Source: Todiramphus chloris collaris
Lineage: Eukaryota > Chordata > Aves > Coraciiformes > Alcedinidae
Length of the DNA: 64,000 nt
Assembly (NCBI GenBank): GCA_025345505.1
Contig: JANVCC010000010.1
Location: 40,586,660 to 40,650,659 of the forward strand
Reading direction: 5' to 3'
Shown: positions 49,838 to 62,416 of the stretch, piece after piece
Layout of the letters: each line of letters begins with the position of its first letter
How positions within the stretch are numbered: the first letter of the stretch is position 1
Notes under the pieces: generated by a model
Told to the model about the DNA's origin: nothing
The model's input: the letters and a program-made list of their open reading frames with translations, nothing else
Databases searched by the model: none
Position numbers and translations under genes: made by a program

Positions 49838-50152
49838 GTGGTAGTAAGGTGGGTGTTGGTCTCTTCTGCCAAGTAACAAGTGATAGGAGAAGAGGAAATG
49901 GCTTCAAGTTGCGCCAGTGAAGGTTTACACTGTGTATTATGAAAAAAATACTCATTGAAAGGATTATTAATCAGTGGAACATGCTGATCAGTGAAGTGGT
50001 GGAGTCCCCATTCCTGGAGGTGTTTAAAAGACATGTAGATGTGGCGCTTAGGGACATGATTTAGTGGTGGACTTGGCAGTGATGAGTTAAGGGTTGAATT
50101 CAATGGTCTTAAAGGTCTTTTCCAACCTAATCAATTTTATGATTCTGTGACA
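49838..50152 (+). mobile_element. CR1 LINE 3' end, nearly complete 3' UTR
   Basis: Plus-strand CR1 3' end with the blocks in family order: 'aagtaacaagtgataggag', 'atggcttcaagttgcgccag', 'catgctgatcagtgaagtgg', 'cattcctggaggtgtttaaa', 'tagtggtggacttggcagtg', 'ggtcttttccaacctaatca', then the tail 'ttttatgattctgtga'. No ORF2 sequence is kept. It belongs to the same or a sister subfamily as the minus-strand copy at 9873-10650, judging from the shared 'aaaccatgtcc'-type and 'cctggaggtgtttaaa'-type blocks. Confidence 0.93.
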
Positions 50153-51501
50153 GTGTCTATTGTATCTATACCGTAATGTACTGTTCCTCTCTTCAGCAAA
50201 CTATGAAGATGTTGGATGGAGAGCTTTCAGGAGGGCTGTGGCAGTCCCACTGGCTATCTCTGTAGTTTCCTCAGGACCATGTACCAGTTGGACTGCCACC
50301 TGTGCAGACAGCCCTGCTGCCTGTAATGGCAGCAGGCATGACTCTTCTTCATGTTACAACCCACAGTTTTTGTTTCAACTTGTAACTCACCACTGCAATT
50401 TGAAGTAAAAAAACTTTAGTTGCAACCTTTTTATACACGGGTCTTGAATTCACATTGTGGACTGCTAATTAGTTAGATGTTTGCCTTATTTACCTTATAT
50501 ATCCAAACCAGGTTATATTTTTGTTTATTTCTGAAATTTAAAAAACTTAGGGTTATTTTCAATGATGACATCTAAGTAAGTTGTTGCTGTTACCTTAGGT
50601 GCCATTTGTCACAGCTGAGTGCTTGCATGCTTGCATAACTGCTCTTGCCTGGCAGCAAATGCAGGGAAATCTGAGGTAGTTATTCTGCCCAATCAAACAT
50701 ATTTTTATTATTTGAGATTTTCACAGTGCCATTTCTGAGCTGTTGCATGTTCAGATGGTGTTATAATTACAGAAACTATTTCTTCTCACTTAATTCAAAA
50801 TGGATCTTCATCTGAAACAGATGGAATCCAGGAAAATTTGATATTTATTCTTGTTGTGCTAAAGGAGAGGAAATTATTTGCTGTTCAGGGGAGGAAAAGT
50901 CACTCTTCCTAGTAATGCACTGTGGTTAAAAGAAAACATATTTAGTGGCTTGCTTTGTTAAAATTACAGAAATAGATCTTTGAAAATTGAACATTTTCCT
51001 CCTCCTTTTTATATTATAAAATACAAGAGCTGTATTGTTAACCTCTAGCTTTAGGGAGTATTTTTTGAAACAATCTGTGATAGCTTGTGGACTTGTGTTT
51101 TAAATTTGGGATTGTCTTGGATTTGTGTAAATGCAGTATTTCAGAGTAACTTATCTGTGCATATCAAGTTTATTATGGGACTATGGCTGTATTTTAAAAA
51201 AGAAGCTATGAGCTCATAAGACTTCTATGAAATAGGCCATTGATGGAAAAAAACTTAGGATGAAGCAGCTTTCATGTAGGCAGTGTCGGGAGTGAATTTT
51301 GGCACAGAAGCATCACCCACAGCAACTGTGAAGATCGGAGTGTCTTCCATTTCCCTGTCTTGCAGCACTGCTTGGTAAGGAGATATCAGCTGGCAGTAAC
51401 CAGGTACTGACACTTCTAAGATTCATGGATTTTTGGTAATGAGAGCTTAAAAAGTACCATGGCCTTAGTTCTTGCCTTCCATAAAAAGGTATGTTATCAA
51501 A
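50153..51501. other. Unique stretch
   Basis: No gene or clear repeat. A GC-moderate patch lies at 50200-50350. Remaining sequence is AT-rich. Confidence 0.5.
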
Positions 51502-51522
51502 ATATATATATATATATATATA
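51502..51522. repeat. (TA)n microsatellite
   Basis: About ten AT units in a row on the plus strand. Confidence 0.95.
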
Positions 51523-51792
51523 GTGTGTTCTCCCATATTCTTTATTCTCTGTCTCTGTTAAGATTAGTAATATTTCATTTATATGTTGAATCCAGTCTGA
51601 CAAAAGCAAATTATGATTGTGAAAGAGTCACGTTGTGGTCTAGCTCTGGTATCAGTCATGCAAGTAGTGACTGGTGAAAGGACATTAGGACATCATCTAA
51701 AATTTCCTGCATTCGTGTTTTGAGAAGTGCACTGGCTTGTGTTGAGGACTCTCATTTTAGGTGTAAATGAGTGAATGGTATCTGAGGCACAG

Positions 51793-51824
51793 ACTTAAGT
51801 AGTCCAATGATGGGCTACTTAAGT
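51793..51824. repeat. 10-bp inverted repeat with 12-base loop
   Basis: Arms acttaagtag (51793-51802) and ctacttaagt (51815-51824) are exact reverse complements; each holds a CTTAAG palindrome. Homology of the arms continues imperfectly by two bases into the loop. Confidence 0.7.
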
Positions 51825-51826
51825 GA

Positions 51827-51966
51827 GGGGAAAAAAAAAAGAGAGAGAGGGAAAAAAAAGAAAAGTAGGAACTCTAGAGAATTGTTTTAAGATACTCGTA
51901 GCTTGTTTATGTACAAGCTCCTGTTTTTTTGGGTTTTTTTTTTGTTTTTTTTTGTTTTTTTAATTT
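51827..51966. repeat. A/GA-rich run followed by T-rich run
   Basis: An A10-(GA)n-A8 purine run (51827-51866) is followed about 60 bases later by a T-rich run broken by single or triple G (51924-51960). The two could pair as a loose hairpin. Confidence 0.85.
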
Positions 51967-53700
51967 AAATTTTATTTTCAGTTTAACTTTCTCCCCTTGC
52001 CTGGTCTTTCTTCTTTGGTCTCTCCATCTGCTTTGGTTAATGTGATAGCTGTATTCTCCTGTCTTCTAGTTCTCCTAAAAGGCTTTGGTGGTTAAGTCTG
52101 TACTTGCCAAAATCAATCTGTACGATTTACTTGGTTGTTCTATTTTTAGCTTGCTTCCTGCTCTGTGGGAGATGCAACAAGCAGAACCCTCATTTCTATG
52201 CAGAATCATAAATTCTGTAGCATTTCCAGTGCATATGCTCCAAGTCAGGCAGAGCAGGAAATTGTAGCTTTGCTTGCTAGACCTAAGCTGAAAGTTGGGC
52301 TCAGCAGGACACAGACATATGCTTTCCTTATTTCCCTCAGGCACTTTTGGACATAGGTGTCATATGAATGCAACCTGCTTCAGAGTCTGAGAAGTGTGGA
52401 GACTGAAATGTCTTTTGAGCACTTTCTTCAGAACTGAGGTTATCTTAGTGAGACATTTTGAGTTTTTTGATCCTGAGAGGGATAGAAATTATAGATACAT
52501 GGAAGGCCTTGCAAAGTTTGACAGGGGAGAACTGAAATGCTCTTGAGACTTGAGCAATAACAGAGCAGGATGTGCACAGAAACTTGGACAAAGTGTGTAG
52601 TGTGGTTAGAGATTTGTAGGTCTCTGCAAATCTGAGTGTACTTGTAAATGAGTGTCTTATGTAGCCTGTGGTGATGAATAGGAGCATGGATAAGATTCCC
52701 ATGCACTGAATGGATTTCTCAATCACTTACTGAATACCACTAAAATTCTCAGGAAAGGAACTTTGCTCTGTGATATGTAGCACTTAGCATGGGAAATCAT
52801 GGGCTTAACTAGAGTTTCATGGCAGTACCATGGAATAAATATAGAATAATAACTCTCAACTAAAGTAGCATTGCACTAGATGCTTTCCAGACCATTGGAG
52901 AAAGTGATATCCCAGAAGGATATTCCAGTAGGAGCCTCTTCTTGCCAATGCCATTGAGAATTGCAGACTTACAGCTTTTTTGAATTAAGCTGCATAAATA
53001 CAGTTATAATTTGTATTAATGGGAACTGCTTGTGTGTGCCTGAGCACCTGTAAATCTGTTTGACAGCAAAGTATTTTTTAGTTCTTGTTGTGGCCAATAA
53101 ATTGAATAGCAGCTCAAGCTTACAGATTATTCATCAGTCTTGAACCTCTGAGCAACTGAGAAAACTTTTGAAAGGGCCCAAATAATTAGGGAACTGATAC
53201 TCCTGCTTTACATCAGAAGTCACTCAGAAATTTGGGGACTAGCTTAATCTGTTGGAGAACTGGGTTTTTCTCAGACAGTGTTGTCCTTGAGGAATAATAT
53301 TCTCTGTGATTCAGATCCTGAATCCTAAAATCCAGTTTTGGTTCTCAATCACCATAAAACTTACTGTGAAGGGAAACCCTGGAAGCTTGTGCTACAAAAA
53401 AGTACTCTATGTAGGTTTGGATTTCAAGCACTCACAAAAATGTTGTTCTAGTATCTGATGGCATGAAGCCATAACTGGAGGTACGTTTCTATGATGTCAT
53501 TGGACTTGGGTCATATCCAGGTTACGTCTTCTGTACTTAATAATTATGTCTCTCTTGTATCTTTTCCATTATTCACAATCCAGCCTATATAGATGGTTTG
53601 AAAGAGTTCGGTTTGGTTTTGCTGGTATTGTAGTGACGAAGCTCTTGTTGGCACCTGCCTGATTCTAGTTAGACAGGTTCTAGACATTTGATTGCTTTGA
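51967..53700. other. Unique AT-rich stretch
   Basis: No gene or known interspersed repeat recognised. Open frames up to 93 codons without motifs. Confidence 0.5.
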
Positions 53701-53748
53701 TATTAGACTATGATTTGCCCTTTAAATACATAGCTTTGCTGTCAAAAT
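53701..53748 (+). repeat. 48-bp perfect direct repeat, copy 1
   Basis: These 48 bases recur without any mismatch at 54429-54476. The bases flanking each copy differ. The sequence (starts tattagactatgatttgcc) is not a simple repeat or a CR1/LTR piece I recognise. Confidence 0.95.
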
Positions 53749-54428
53749 TCTCCCATACAGATAACCAAAACTAGAATAATGTTTGCTAGAAGCAGAAGGT
53801 TATTCTCTGATTTCATTAAAACATAAGGTTAGTTTTAAGCTCAATGTGATAAATCTGTCTGGCTAATCTATAAAATGTGTTCAAAGAGAATCAGCAATAT
53901 TTTGGAGATCTTTTCCGCTATATTGTTTTTAATTGACAATTTCATTTGGAAGATAGCTCTGTAGTAAGTTAAGTGCAGTTTGTTTTCTGACCATGCTGCT
54001 TCATGATCCAGTTTCAGTTTAGAATCTGATTTGAAAGAAGAGCTGTATTTTCCTCAGTCTTGCTGTGTTAATTCAAGCAACTGTTTAAAAAAGCAGTTCC
54101 ACAGCCCAGAAAGGATTGGACTTTGTGGTGGGAAGGGTGAGTAAGCAAGCCCGAAGTTATCTGCAATAATAATTTTGATAAATTTGTGTACCTGCTAAAA
54201 TGACAGAGGTTAGATAAGCATTGGGTTCTGCCACAAATTGAGGCTTTGCAACAAGGCTTAGTAATGTGTGTATGTGTCTATCACAGTGTTTGATACACGT
54301 CAGGCTCTTGCATAATCTTTTCCTTGAATAAATAGTGCACTTCAAAATGTGCCAGAAAGAACAGGCACTCTGCACGCAGGCAGAGTGATGGACTTGGTGA
54401 TTTACTAACCTCTTTCAATTGCTGGTTT
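53749..54428. other. Unique spacer between the direct repeats
   Basis: 680 bases of unique AT-rich DNA with no gene or repeat recognised. A short minus-strand frame at 54157-54375 extends across it with no motif. Confidence 0.5.
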
Positions 54429-54476
54429 TATTAGACTATGATTTGCCCTTTAAATACATAGCTTTGCTGTCAAAAT
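54429..54476 (+). repeat. 48-bp perfect direct repeat, copy 2
   Basis: Identical to 53701-53748. The offset between copies is 728 bases, same orientation. Sequence on either side is not similar. Confidence 0.95.
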
Positions 54477-57230
54477 AAGCCACTATAATATGCTAGCCCA
54501 AGAAAAATGATTTACAAGAGAAGGAACCCTTTTACATCAATCTGAATTTCAACAAATATCATTGTAAAATACTGCTATTTGTTCTGGACTTTTTTGTTTT
54601 CCAGTTACTAGACTGTATTTCCCTTTCTTAAAATATTTTCTTCCCTTTTGAACAATAACTCTGCTTTTAAATTTCCACTGTTGTAATTCACATGCAATTA
54701 GAGTTGAGTGACTTAATATCCCTGTACAAAAGCTGTTCGTCTTCCCTGCTCCATAAAAGGAAACTCTCAAACCATATTGAAACTGTTTTCTTACATATAA
54801 CAATACTTTCACTTCACTTAACACGTTCTTAGTTTTAAAGAAGTTTCTGTTTGCAGATGTCATGACCTTCCAGTCCTGTGAAACAGTGTTTCGTTGGCTA
54901 CAAAGTCCACTGAAGACTGGTTGCTTAAGGCCTTTTTCACTCTACAAGTCACGTTCCTTTTTGTAAGCCTCATTGCAGATCAATTCATTCAAGCGACACA
55001 GTAACAAACCTCCAGCTCCTAATTATAGTTCTATCAGCTGAAGGGTTGATTGGTGAGTTGAGTAGGATGCAAGTGATGGACCCTATTGTGTGCAGAGTCA
55101 CCATTGTGAGCTTTTATGTTTTTGCACTTGCAGTACTTGTATATTTGTGTCTCTGCTCATGGCTGCATGTAGAAACAGATTGATTTTCTGGCTTTTTAAA
55201 AAAAAATACAAGGCTTCAACATGAATCATATTTTATGGATGAAGTTCATTTGCATTGGGTTTAATTTTTGTTCATTTACCCACAATTATCATTGCAATTT
55301 CCTGAAAATTACAGATTAGTCAAGAGGGACTTCAGGATGAATAATAAAGGGGCGAATGAATGCAGCATGTATGAGGCAGTTCCAGCCATCTGCTATATGT
55401 TTATCCTGGGACTTTCTACTCCGATTGAATCAGTACTGGCAACTTTGTGATCCTAATCCCATACAATCTCTGACTACAGAAATAGAGAAGGAAATTGTGA
55501 TTTTTTTACAATATACCTCTGCTTTTTGGGGTTAGGTAGCTTTGTTTAGAGTTACACTATGTGCATTATGCCTGTATTTTAGTGTGCACATTCTTTTAAA
55601 TGAGCTTTTCAAATTTCAGTGGTGATTCATCCCTTTGGTAAGGTTTGACAGTGGGCTACTGTGCCCTTCAGAAAAAGGAAACTCCTGATTTCTGAGGAGA
55701 AACAGGCTTTGAACTCTCTGATTGTGTCAGGGCACACCAGGAAACTGCTATCCCTTTCTGGTGCTTCTCAGTTTGTTCAGAGGAAAAGTCTTGTAGCTGA
55801 ACAGAATATGGAACTGCTTATGAATGCCATATTTGCCGCAATAGTGACATGCATTTTTACAAGGAATCATTGCTGGAGAGCACTTCTGTCAGCAACATTA
55901 TGTCCACAAATTCTTTTATTGTTCTGCTAGAGGTTTTGCAGAAACTGAACATGCACATAACAGTTGAGGTGAAAGTTTGGTCTCCTGCAAGCATCTTCCA
56001 GCCCTAAAGGAGGGAGGAAGAAGAAATTCAGCCATAATAGTGTTATTCTAAGGGACAGAGGGAAAGTCCCTCACAACAAGGAAGCCTATAAATACACCTA
56101 AAACTCTGTTGACCATTTCAACTTGGAGTCAACAATTATGTAATTATTATGTAATTACCTCTAAAATTAGTTGTGTAGTTGGCACTTACTTAAGGGTTGA
56201 TTATTTTCCGGTCACATTCATTGAGAGGTATTCTTTGTAATTTTTAAATTTTATTATTTTTTTTAGTCTAGTGAATGTTTAGATGCAACACAAACACCAT
56301 GAAGCTGACTTCACAAATCACAATAGTACAGGGTTTTGCTATTCCTTACTCTTACAGCTTTCCCAATTTTACACTGCTAGAATTTACTTATTCTTCTCTT
56401 GAGGGCTTTTCTTTTCTCACAAATTATTGGTATTTTCTTAATGTAGTTAAATGCTTTCAAAGTCACATAATGGAGTTCTATTATAATAGAAAATAATTAT
56501 ATTGGTTAAAATATCTGATCAAATTATATTCTTGGTTCTTACACTGTGTCTGATTTTTCACTTCTACAGACTTTCATGAGCTTCTTGATCCTCTTTTCAC
56601 ATGTCAACATTTCTTTTGCATGTGGTACAGAAGCTGTAGGCAATATGCAATAACTATGAAATACATGTTTTGCAGTGAAATGTAATATTTTATAGCTTTT
56701 AATTAGAAGAAAAAAAGCAAATAGTCTATTTTATATCTACATGAAAAAAAAGACGTAAAGTGTTTCAACTTCTTAATCTTCACAATGTCATTTGCCAGAT
56801 GGGACTTGATTTACTTTTATTTTCATAATAAAAGCAAGATCATATACTGTTTTCTTAATACTTTATTAAGACTTGTGAATGCTGCAGCTGTTTTTGTTTC
56901 ATTCTACAGAAATCCTTGCTGCTTTAAGCAAATACACAATTGATTCCAAATAAATATTATCATAAAAAAATAGTTATATGATCAAGTATTATCAAAAATC
57001 TAGGTGGCCAAGAGAGCATTGAGACAACAAGGAAACAACTTCCTAAACCTTGAAACAAAAGCATACCAACGCAATTATCTGATCTTTGCTTGAATACTCA
57101 CCACATTGCTAGATCCAATTTTCTTAATGCAAGAATCTTAAAGGATTGTAACAATTTTCTAAAATTCAGGTTTTACAGCTTTCTTTCAAACTCTCATTCG
57201 TTTAAGTAGTTCACCATTGTGATGCACTTC
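54477..57230. other. Unique AT-rich stretch of about 2.8 kb
   Basis: No gene or recognisable interspersed repeat. An attatgtaatt-type duplication lies near 56136-56157. Open frames up to 104 codons, no motif. Confidence 0.5.
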
Positions 57231-58062
57231 TTAGAATTACAGAATCACAGAATGGTAGAGGTTGGAAGGGGCTTCTGTTGGTCATCTAGTTCAACCCCTC
57301 TGCTAAAGCAGATTCACCTGGAGCAGGTTGCCCAGGACTGTGTCCGGGCGAGTTTTAGTATCTCCAGAGAAGGAGAGACTACCACTTCTCTCAGCAGTCT
57401 GTTCCAGTGCTCCATCACCCTCACAATAAAGAATTTTTTTCCTTATGTTTAGGTGGAACTTCCTGTGTTCCAGTTTGTGTCCATTGCCTCTTGTTCTGTC
57501 ACTGGGCACCACTGAAAAGAGTCTGGCTCTATACTCTTGACACTCACCCTTTAGATATATATTCTTCTCCAGGCTAAGCAGCCACAGGGCTCCCAGCCTT
57601 TTCTCATCAGTGAGATGCTCCAGTCCCCTAATTATCTTCATAGGCCTTCATTGGACTCTGTCCAATAGCTCCTTGTCTCGCTTGTACTGGGGAGCCCAGA
57701 ACTGGGCATCCAGATGTGGCCTCACTAGGGCAGAGTAGAGGGGAACCTCCCTTGACCTTCTGCCCACGCTCTTCTTAATGCATCCCAAAATACCATTGAC
57801 TTTCTTTGCCACAAGGTCACACTGCTGACTCATGGTTAACTCGTAGTCTGCCAGGACTCCCAGGGACTTCTCTGTGAAGCTGCTTTCCAGCAGGTCAACC
57901 CCTAACCTGTATTTGTGCATGGATTTATTCTTCCCGAGGTGCAAGACTCTACACTTGCCTGTGTTGAACTTCATCAGATTTCCCCCCCCCAACTCTCTAG
58001 CCTGTTTCAAAATTTGTCCTGTTTCAAGATTACCTTCTTTCATATCTTCTGCCAGTGAAGGT
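57231..58062 (-). mobile_element. CR1 LINE, 3' UTR plus ORF2 C-terminal part
   Basis: Minus-strand CR1 with a clean 3' end. On the plus strand it opens 'agaattacagaatcacagaa', then 'tggtagaggttggaaggggc', the classic 3' UTR, and then ORF2. A 143-codon frame (57648-58079) contains NLMKFNTGKCRVLHLGKNKS near its N-terminus, SQQCDLVAKKVNGILGCIKK in the middle, and [20 protein letters not shown] near its end, all signatures of the CR1 ORF2 C-terminus. A second frame (57303-57641) holds [14 protein letters not shown], shifted relative to the first, so the ORF is broken near 57645. The 5' side ends near 58062 (usual 5' truncation). A nine-C run at 57982-57990 lies inside. Confidence 0.95.
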
Positions 58063-58440
58063 GCAGAGTAATGATGCAAGCCCCAGGCAAGAACTCTTGC
58101 CCCATGTTAACAGTAACTAATTCTCATGTTGACTAAATGACTTTCTTTTAGTGTGCTTACAAATGAGAGCACTAATACAGCATCAGGGAAAACTGTATTA
58201 GTGTAAGTGTAGAGATGTACACTAATACAAGATTCAAGGACTTTTAACTTATTTCCTATTATGGAGAGTACTTTTAAATCAGCACAAATACTTGGTGAAA
58301 TATGCCTGGATGCCTTCTCTTTAGTCCACTTTCCTTATTTTTTACCTTAAGAGATCCTAAGACGTGTTCTTCCATGTCCTGCAGACTAAAAGTTTCTGTG
58401 CAGAAATAATCTTTCTGGGTTTTTTTTCTGTCTCCTTGGC
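58063..58440. other. Unique stretch
   Basis: No gene or repeat recognised; a duplicated 'actaatac' word occurs near 58170 and 58219. Confidence 0.5.
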
Positions 58441-58560
58441 AGCTTTGTTTTAAAAAAACCTGTAAATTATTTAAAAATAAAGTAAAATATTTAAAAAAAT
58501 CCCCATGAACAAAAACAAAAGAAAAACCACCCCCTCAAAAAAAAAACCCCAAAACTAAGG
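58441..58560. repeat. A- and C-rich low-complexity tract
   Basis: A-rich DNA with interspersed C, ending A10-CCCC-A4 at 58537-58554. It is matched in kind, on the opposite strand, by the T/G tract at 58803-58850. Confidence 0.85.
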
Positions 58561-58802
58561 GGAAAATAACACAAAGATTCAGGAAAAATTATTAATACCA
58601 GACCTGCCCCTACAGCAGCATGAAGTTGCAGAAACTAAGTAGGATTTGTAATTTATCCAGAGAGGAGTTGTATTTCTTACTGTAGCCTGACTTTTGGTTG
58701 GGTTCTTCAGACTCTTGCAAACTTGAGCCCAGAAAAACCTTGGATCTAGCACAGGGACTATTGGTCTGCATCCTTGTTTAGGACTGTCTGTGCAATATGC
58801 AG

Positions 58803-58850
58803 GTGTTTGTTTTTGTTTGTTTTTTTGGGGTTTTTTTATTATTATTATTA
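58803..58850. repeat. T/G-rich tract with T6-GGGG-T7 and (TTA)n
   Basis: gtttg units, then T6-GGGG-T7 (58821-58837), then an attatt run to 58850. The DNA between this and the preceding A/C tract is unique. Confidence 0.85.
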
Positions 58851-61800
58851 AGTATATTCTGATCTTCAGACGGACAGATTGACCTGGTGACAAACACTGT
58901 CTTCCTTATGAGCGTCAGTCTCCATAGCTATTACAACACTGTGCTCAATGAATCTAGTGCAGTATTTTGTTCTGCACATGCAGGTTAAAATCAGGCAAAT
59001 CTGGTGCATGAATTGGAAATCTGTTAGGGTGGGAGTGTTTGCAGTGCTGCTCTAGGTTTTACAGAAGATCTTGGGAAGTACATCTTTTCTTGAGTCTTCA
59101 GCAGTGAGGCTGTAGAGCTTCTTTCTCATGCTCATTTGCTATAGTCAATCGCTGTTCTGTCTGGCAAGTCTGAAAAGTAGATGTAACTCAGCAGCATGGT
59201 CTGTCAAGCACTTCTCCAGATAACTGGTTTGCAGGCAGAGAAAAATCTCATCTGTCTACTTTCCTTACTCATTTGGCTTTGTCACATGGTCAGTGTCCCC
59301 TTGCCAGCTACAGAGGATTCAGTAATGTCTCATTTGAGGAGAAACTATAGCTGTTGAGTGATACCATCCTGGTGGTACCATTTCATTACTACCCTCTTCA
59401 CCACCATGTGTTCCCTGATTGCTTATGTATTTCTGAGTATGAGATGTTGAAAACTATCTCAGACTCATGTCCATTCCCCCAAACAGATACTCTGTTATGA
59501 AGTGGTATTAACAATTTCTACAGTACTTTCTGGTAATCTTCCTTTCTACACATGAATTTTCTTGCATTGTAAGATTTGAATTTATCCAGGACACTTGTAG
59601 ATTAACCACTATTCTTTTCATGGGGATTTTCCCTTCACAAAGTAAGAAGCAGTGCCTTGCCTTAGTGAGAGCCTCAGGGCTTCACTGCTGAGAGCACTGT
59701 CTGGACTCATGCAGGTTTGTTTCATGGCACAGAAATCCAGTTGGTTTCCTGCTTTGCAACCCACCCATCTGTGCTCATGTTTGCCATCTTCCAGTACTTC
59801 ATACCAATGTCAGATTAAAATGGAGTTTCATTTAAGTTTTTCAATGTAAAATGAATTCTTAAAGAAACCTATAGATATTAAAAGTGGAAGATAAAATATC
59901 ATCTATGTTAACATATGTGCGTACTTTTTGTATTTCTGTTGCTTAATATTGTTCTTCTTGAGTGGATGTTTACTTTATCACTTAAGCTTGTAGTTACATC
60001 CCAGATTTATTACGTGGATGAGGGCATTTCAATTGCAGTGTTTGGTTTTGCTTCTAACAGGGTTATTTTGTATGCTACAGTTTCTTCCTATTTTTCATCT
60101 TCAGCAACATAAAGTTGTGGGTATTCACATAAAATATTTGCATCCTTCTAGTATGGAGTAGTTGTCTTTTTTTTCTTTCTAAGTGGTATTAGGTATTAAT
60201 CATGACCTTTTTTGTATGACTCACTTCCATATATTAGCAGATTTTTATAAAAGTCTCATGGTATGTGCGTGGATTGTCTATTTGTGGATTTTTTTAAACA
60301 CAAGGTAGATTTCCATAAACAATTTGTCAAAAAATACATAAATTGTTTTCTGAAACTTCTCACAAAATTAACTAACTTCTCTGTCATATGGCCTTGTATT
60401 TAATTGTCAGTTCATGTAAAGAAATTCTAGGTCTGAGGATAAACTCCTCCTTTGTTTCCTTGCTGAGCGCTAATGAGAAATATACTCTTTCCATCTGACT
60501 GTTAAATATTTATATATGCCTGTATATTTGCAAACAGTAATTTATGTGTTAAAACTGTATGGGTTCTATTCTCACCTCAGAACATATGCATTTGGTTATG
60601 GGTCTCTCCTCTGCAAACTACTTGGTCCTTGAACTGCCTCTTTCTAATGTCTCCAAAGCTCTTAAACAAAAGCAAATCTGTAATATTTCAAAAAAGATAT
60701 ATATATATATATTTTTTTAGGAGATTAACTCTCCAAGTGTTATCACATACACAACAAGTTTTGAATGTTTTAAAGCAACTGTCATGCAGTGGGCATTACA
60801 GATATATGAAATGCAAATGGTGATACAGAAGGATGTGAAAGATTTTTCATGACCTTAGTTTCAGCTGATTGCTGGACCTGTTACTTCTGATGCTTCACAT
60901 TCCACTGTAAAAGGAGTCCTCTCAAATCATCAGCGTCTCTTTCCTACAAATACACATCTGAACATTTAGTGATTCTTTTTCTTCTCCTGAATGATAGAGC
61001 AGTCACTTCTGTCAGTAATTGCTGCATATGGTTATTTACAAAAACATACAAAAGAAGTCCTCTCTTTATATGCTTAATTATAGAAAAGTAAAACATTGAA
61101 AAAATGTGTCTTTTCAAGTGACCGAATGTGTTATTAATAAATCTGAAGATCTGTAAAGACATTCTTGCAAACAAATCAATTTCTGTTGTGAAATTTGTTT
61201 TCATTTTTGTTCTTGGATTTTTCTCTAGTAGAGATCATGTGAAAATGCGCTGGTTTACCCTGGTATGAAAACCACTCGGAGCACATAAATGCAGCTTTAT
61301 TTGTATCTGAAATTAAAAGAACAGCTCAGCATTACGCTCAGATAGTTCACTGCACAATTAACATGAATTTTTAAACTATTAGTGTCTTACTTGTAAGAAT
61401 ATAAACAGACATTATTCTCCTTTGGAGCCATCAAGCATGATCCATCCAGTGTGTAATGGACAGTAAATGAATAACCTCTTTGTCAGTCTGTAGGATGATA
61501 CCATTATTAATAACTTTGTAATGTGTAACTTTGTCATGTCATACATGTTTCTTGATTCCCAAGTAAGCTGTCACAGGCTGCCTCTGAAAAATGACTCTGT
61601 GCCTATTATGTGAAAATACATTATGAGAAGACACAACTCTGGCAACACATGACAGTAATTTTCTGTGCATTTGCAGCAATATAGAGCTGTCGTCTTCCTC
61701 CTTTTCTTTGTTACTTTTATTGAATAAGCTTCTGATAGTAGTAATGTGTCCCTTTATAACAACGTAGTGAGTGAAGAGTAAATGGTTCTATGATGATATT

Positions 61801-62249
61801 TTCTAAAGTAATAACATCTGGGTTGCTGTGTCACACCCTACTTTTCTTAAAAATAATTTTCTTTAATTTTATCATATTTTCCCAGTGGAGATGGGGGAAG
61901 AGGATGGGGGGAACTATCCAGATTGAAATTCAGCAAGTGTCAGTGTGGAAAAGGGTAGGCTTTTAATTAATTTCCCAAGAGAATGAAATTGCAAAAAGGA
62001 TAGAAGAGAAATGCTGCTCATGTCCCTAGTTGTGACTCAGGGGAATGTAGTGCTGAACTTACAACCTGCAAACAAAATGCTGGCCTTTTCTTAGGCATAA
62101 GCTATTTCTTGGCAGCTGAATTTTCAGTTTCTAGAACAAAGATCTCAAGTGGACAAACCATCCTTATTTCAGCCAGGGCCTGGCTACTCTACCAAGGGAG
62201 CAGATTCACTTCACACCCAGTGCAGCTAGTGGACAAGCAGTAGAGATTT
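58851..62249. other. Unique AT-rich stretch of about 3.4 kb
   Basis: No gene. (TA)n followed by T occurs at 60697-60718. Several short frames, up to 86 codons, have no motif. Otherwise ordinary AT-rich sequence. Confidence 0.5.
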
Positions 62250-62416
62250 AGTACATCATGGGAAGAGGATCCAGGGTCAATCAGTGTAATCATGGGACTG
62301 ATGCAGGCAGCAGAGAGTAGAAACTGTTTGGATCGCTGGGTCCGAAGAGTGGTCATGAATGGATTTCAATCCAGTAGGCAGCCTGTTGCAAGTGATGTTG
62401 CTCATGGATCAGTATT
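62250..62416 (+). mobile_element. CR1 LINE RT fragment, cut by next CR1
   Basis: Plus-strand translation of about 62320-62416 gives NCLDRWVRRVVMNG followed by FQSSRQPVASDVAHGSVF. This matches the CR1 reverse-transcriptase segment that reads WLDGRAQRVVVNG, then [18 protein letters not shown] in the family (motif B region). Weaker homology ('catcatgggaagag') suggests a start near 62250. It stops abruptly at 62416, where the tail of the opposite-strand CR1 begins. The right-hand part would therefore lie beyond the window if the minus copy inserted into it. Confidence 0.75.
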
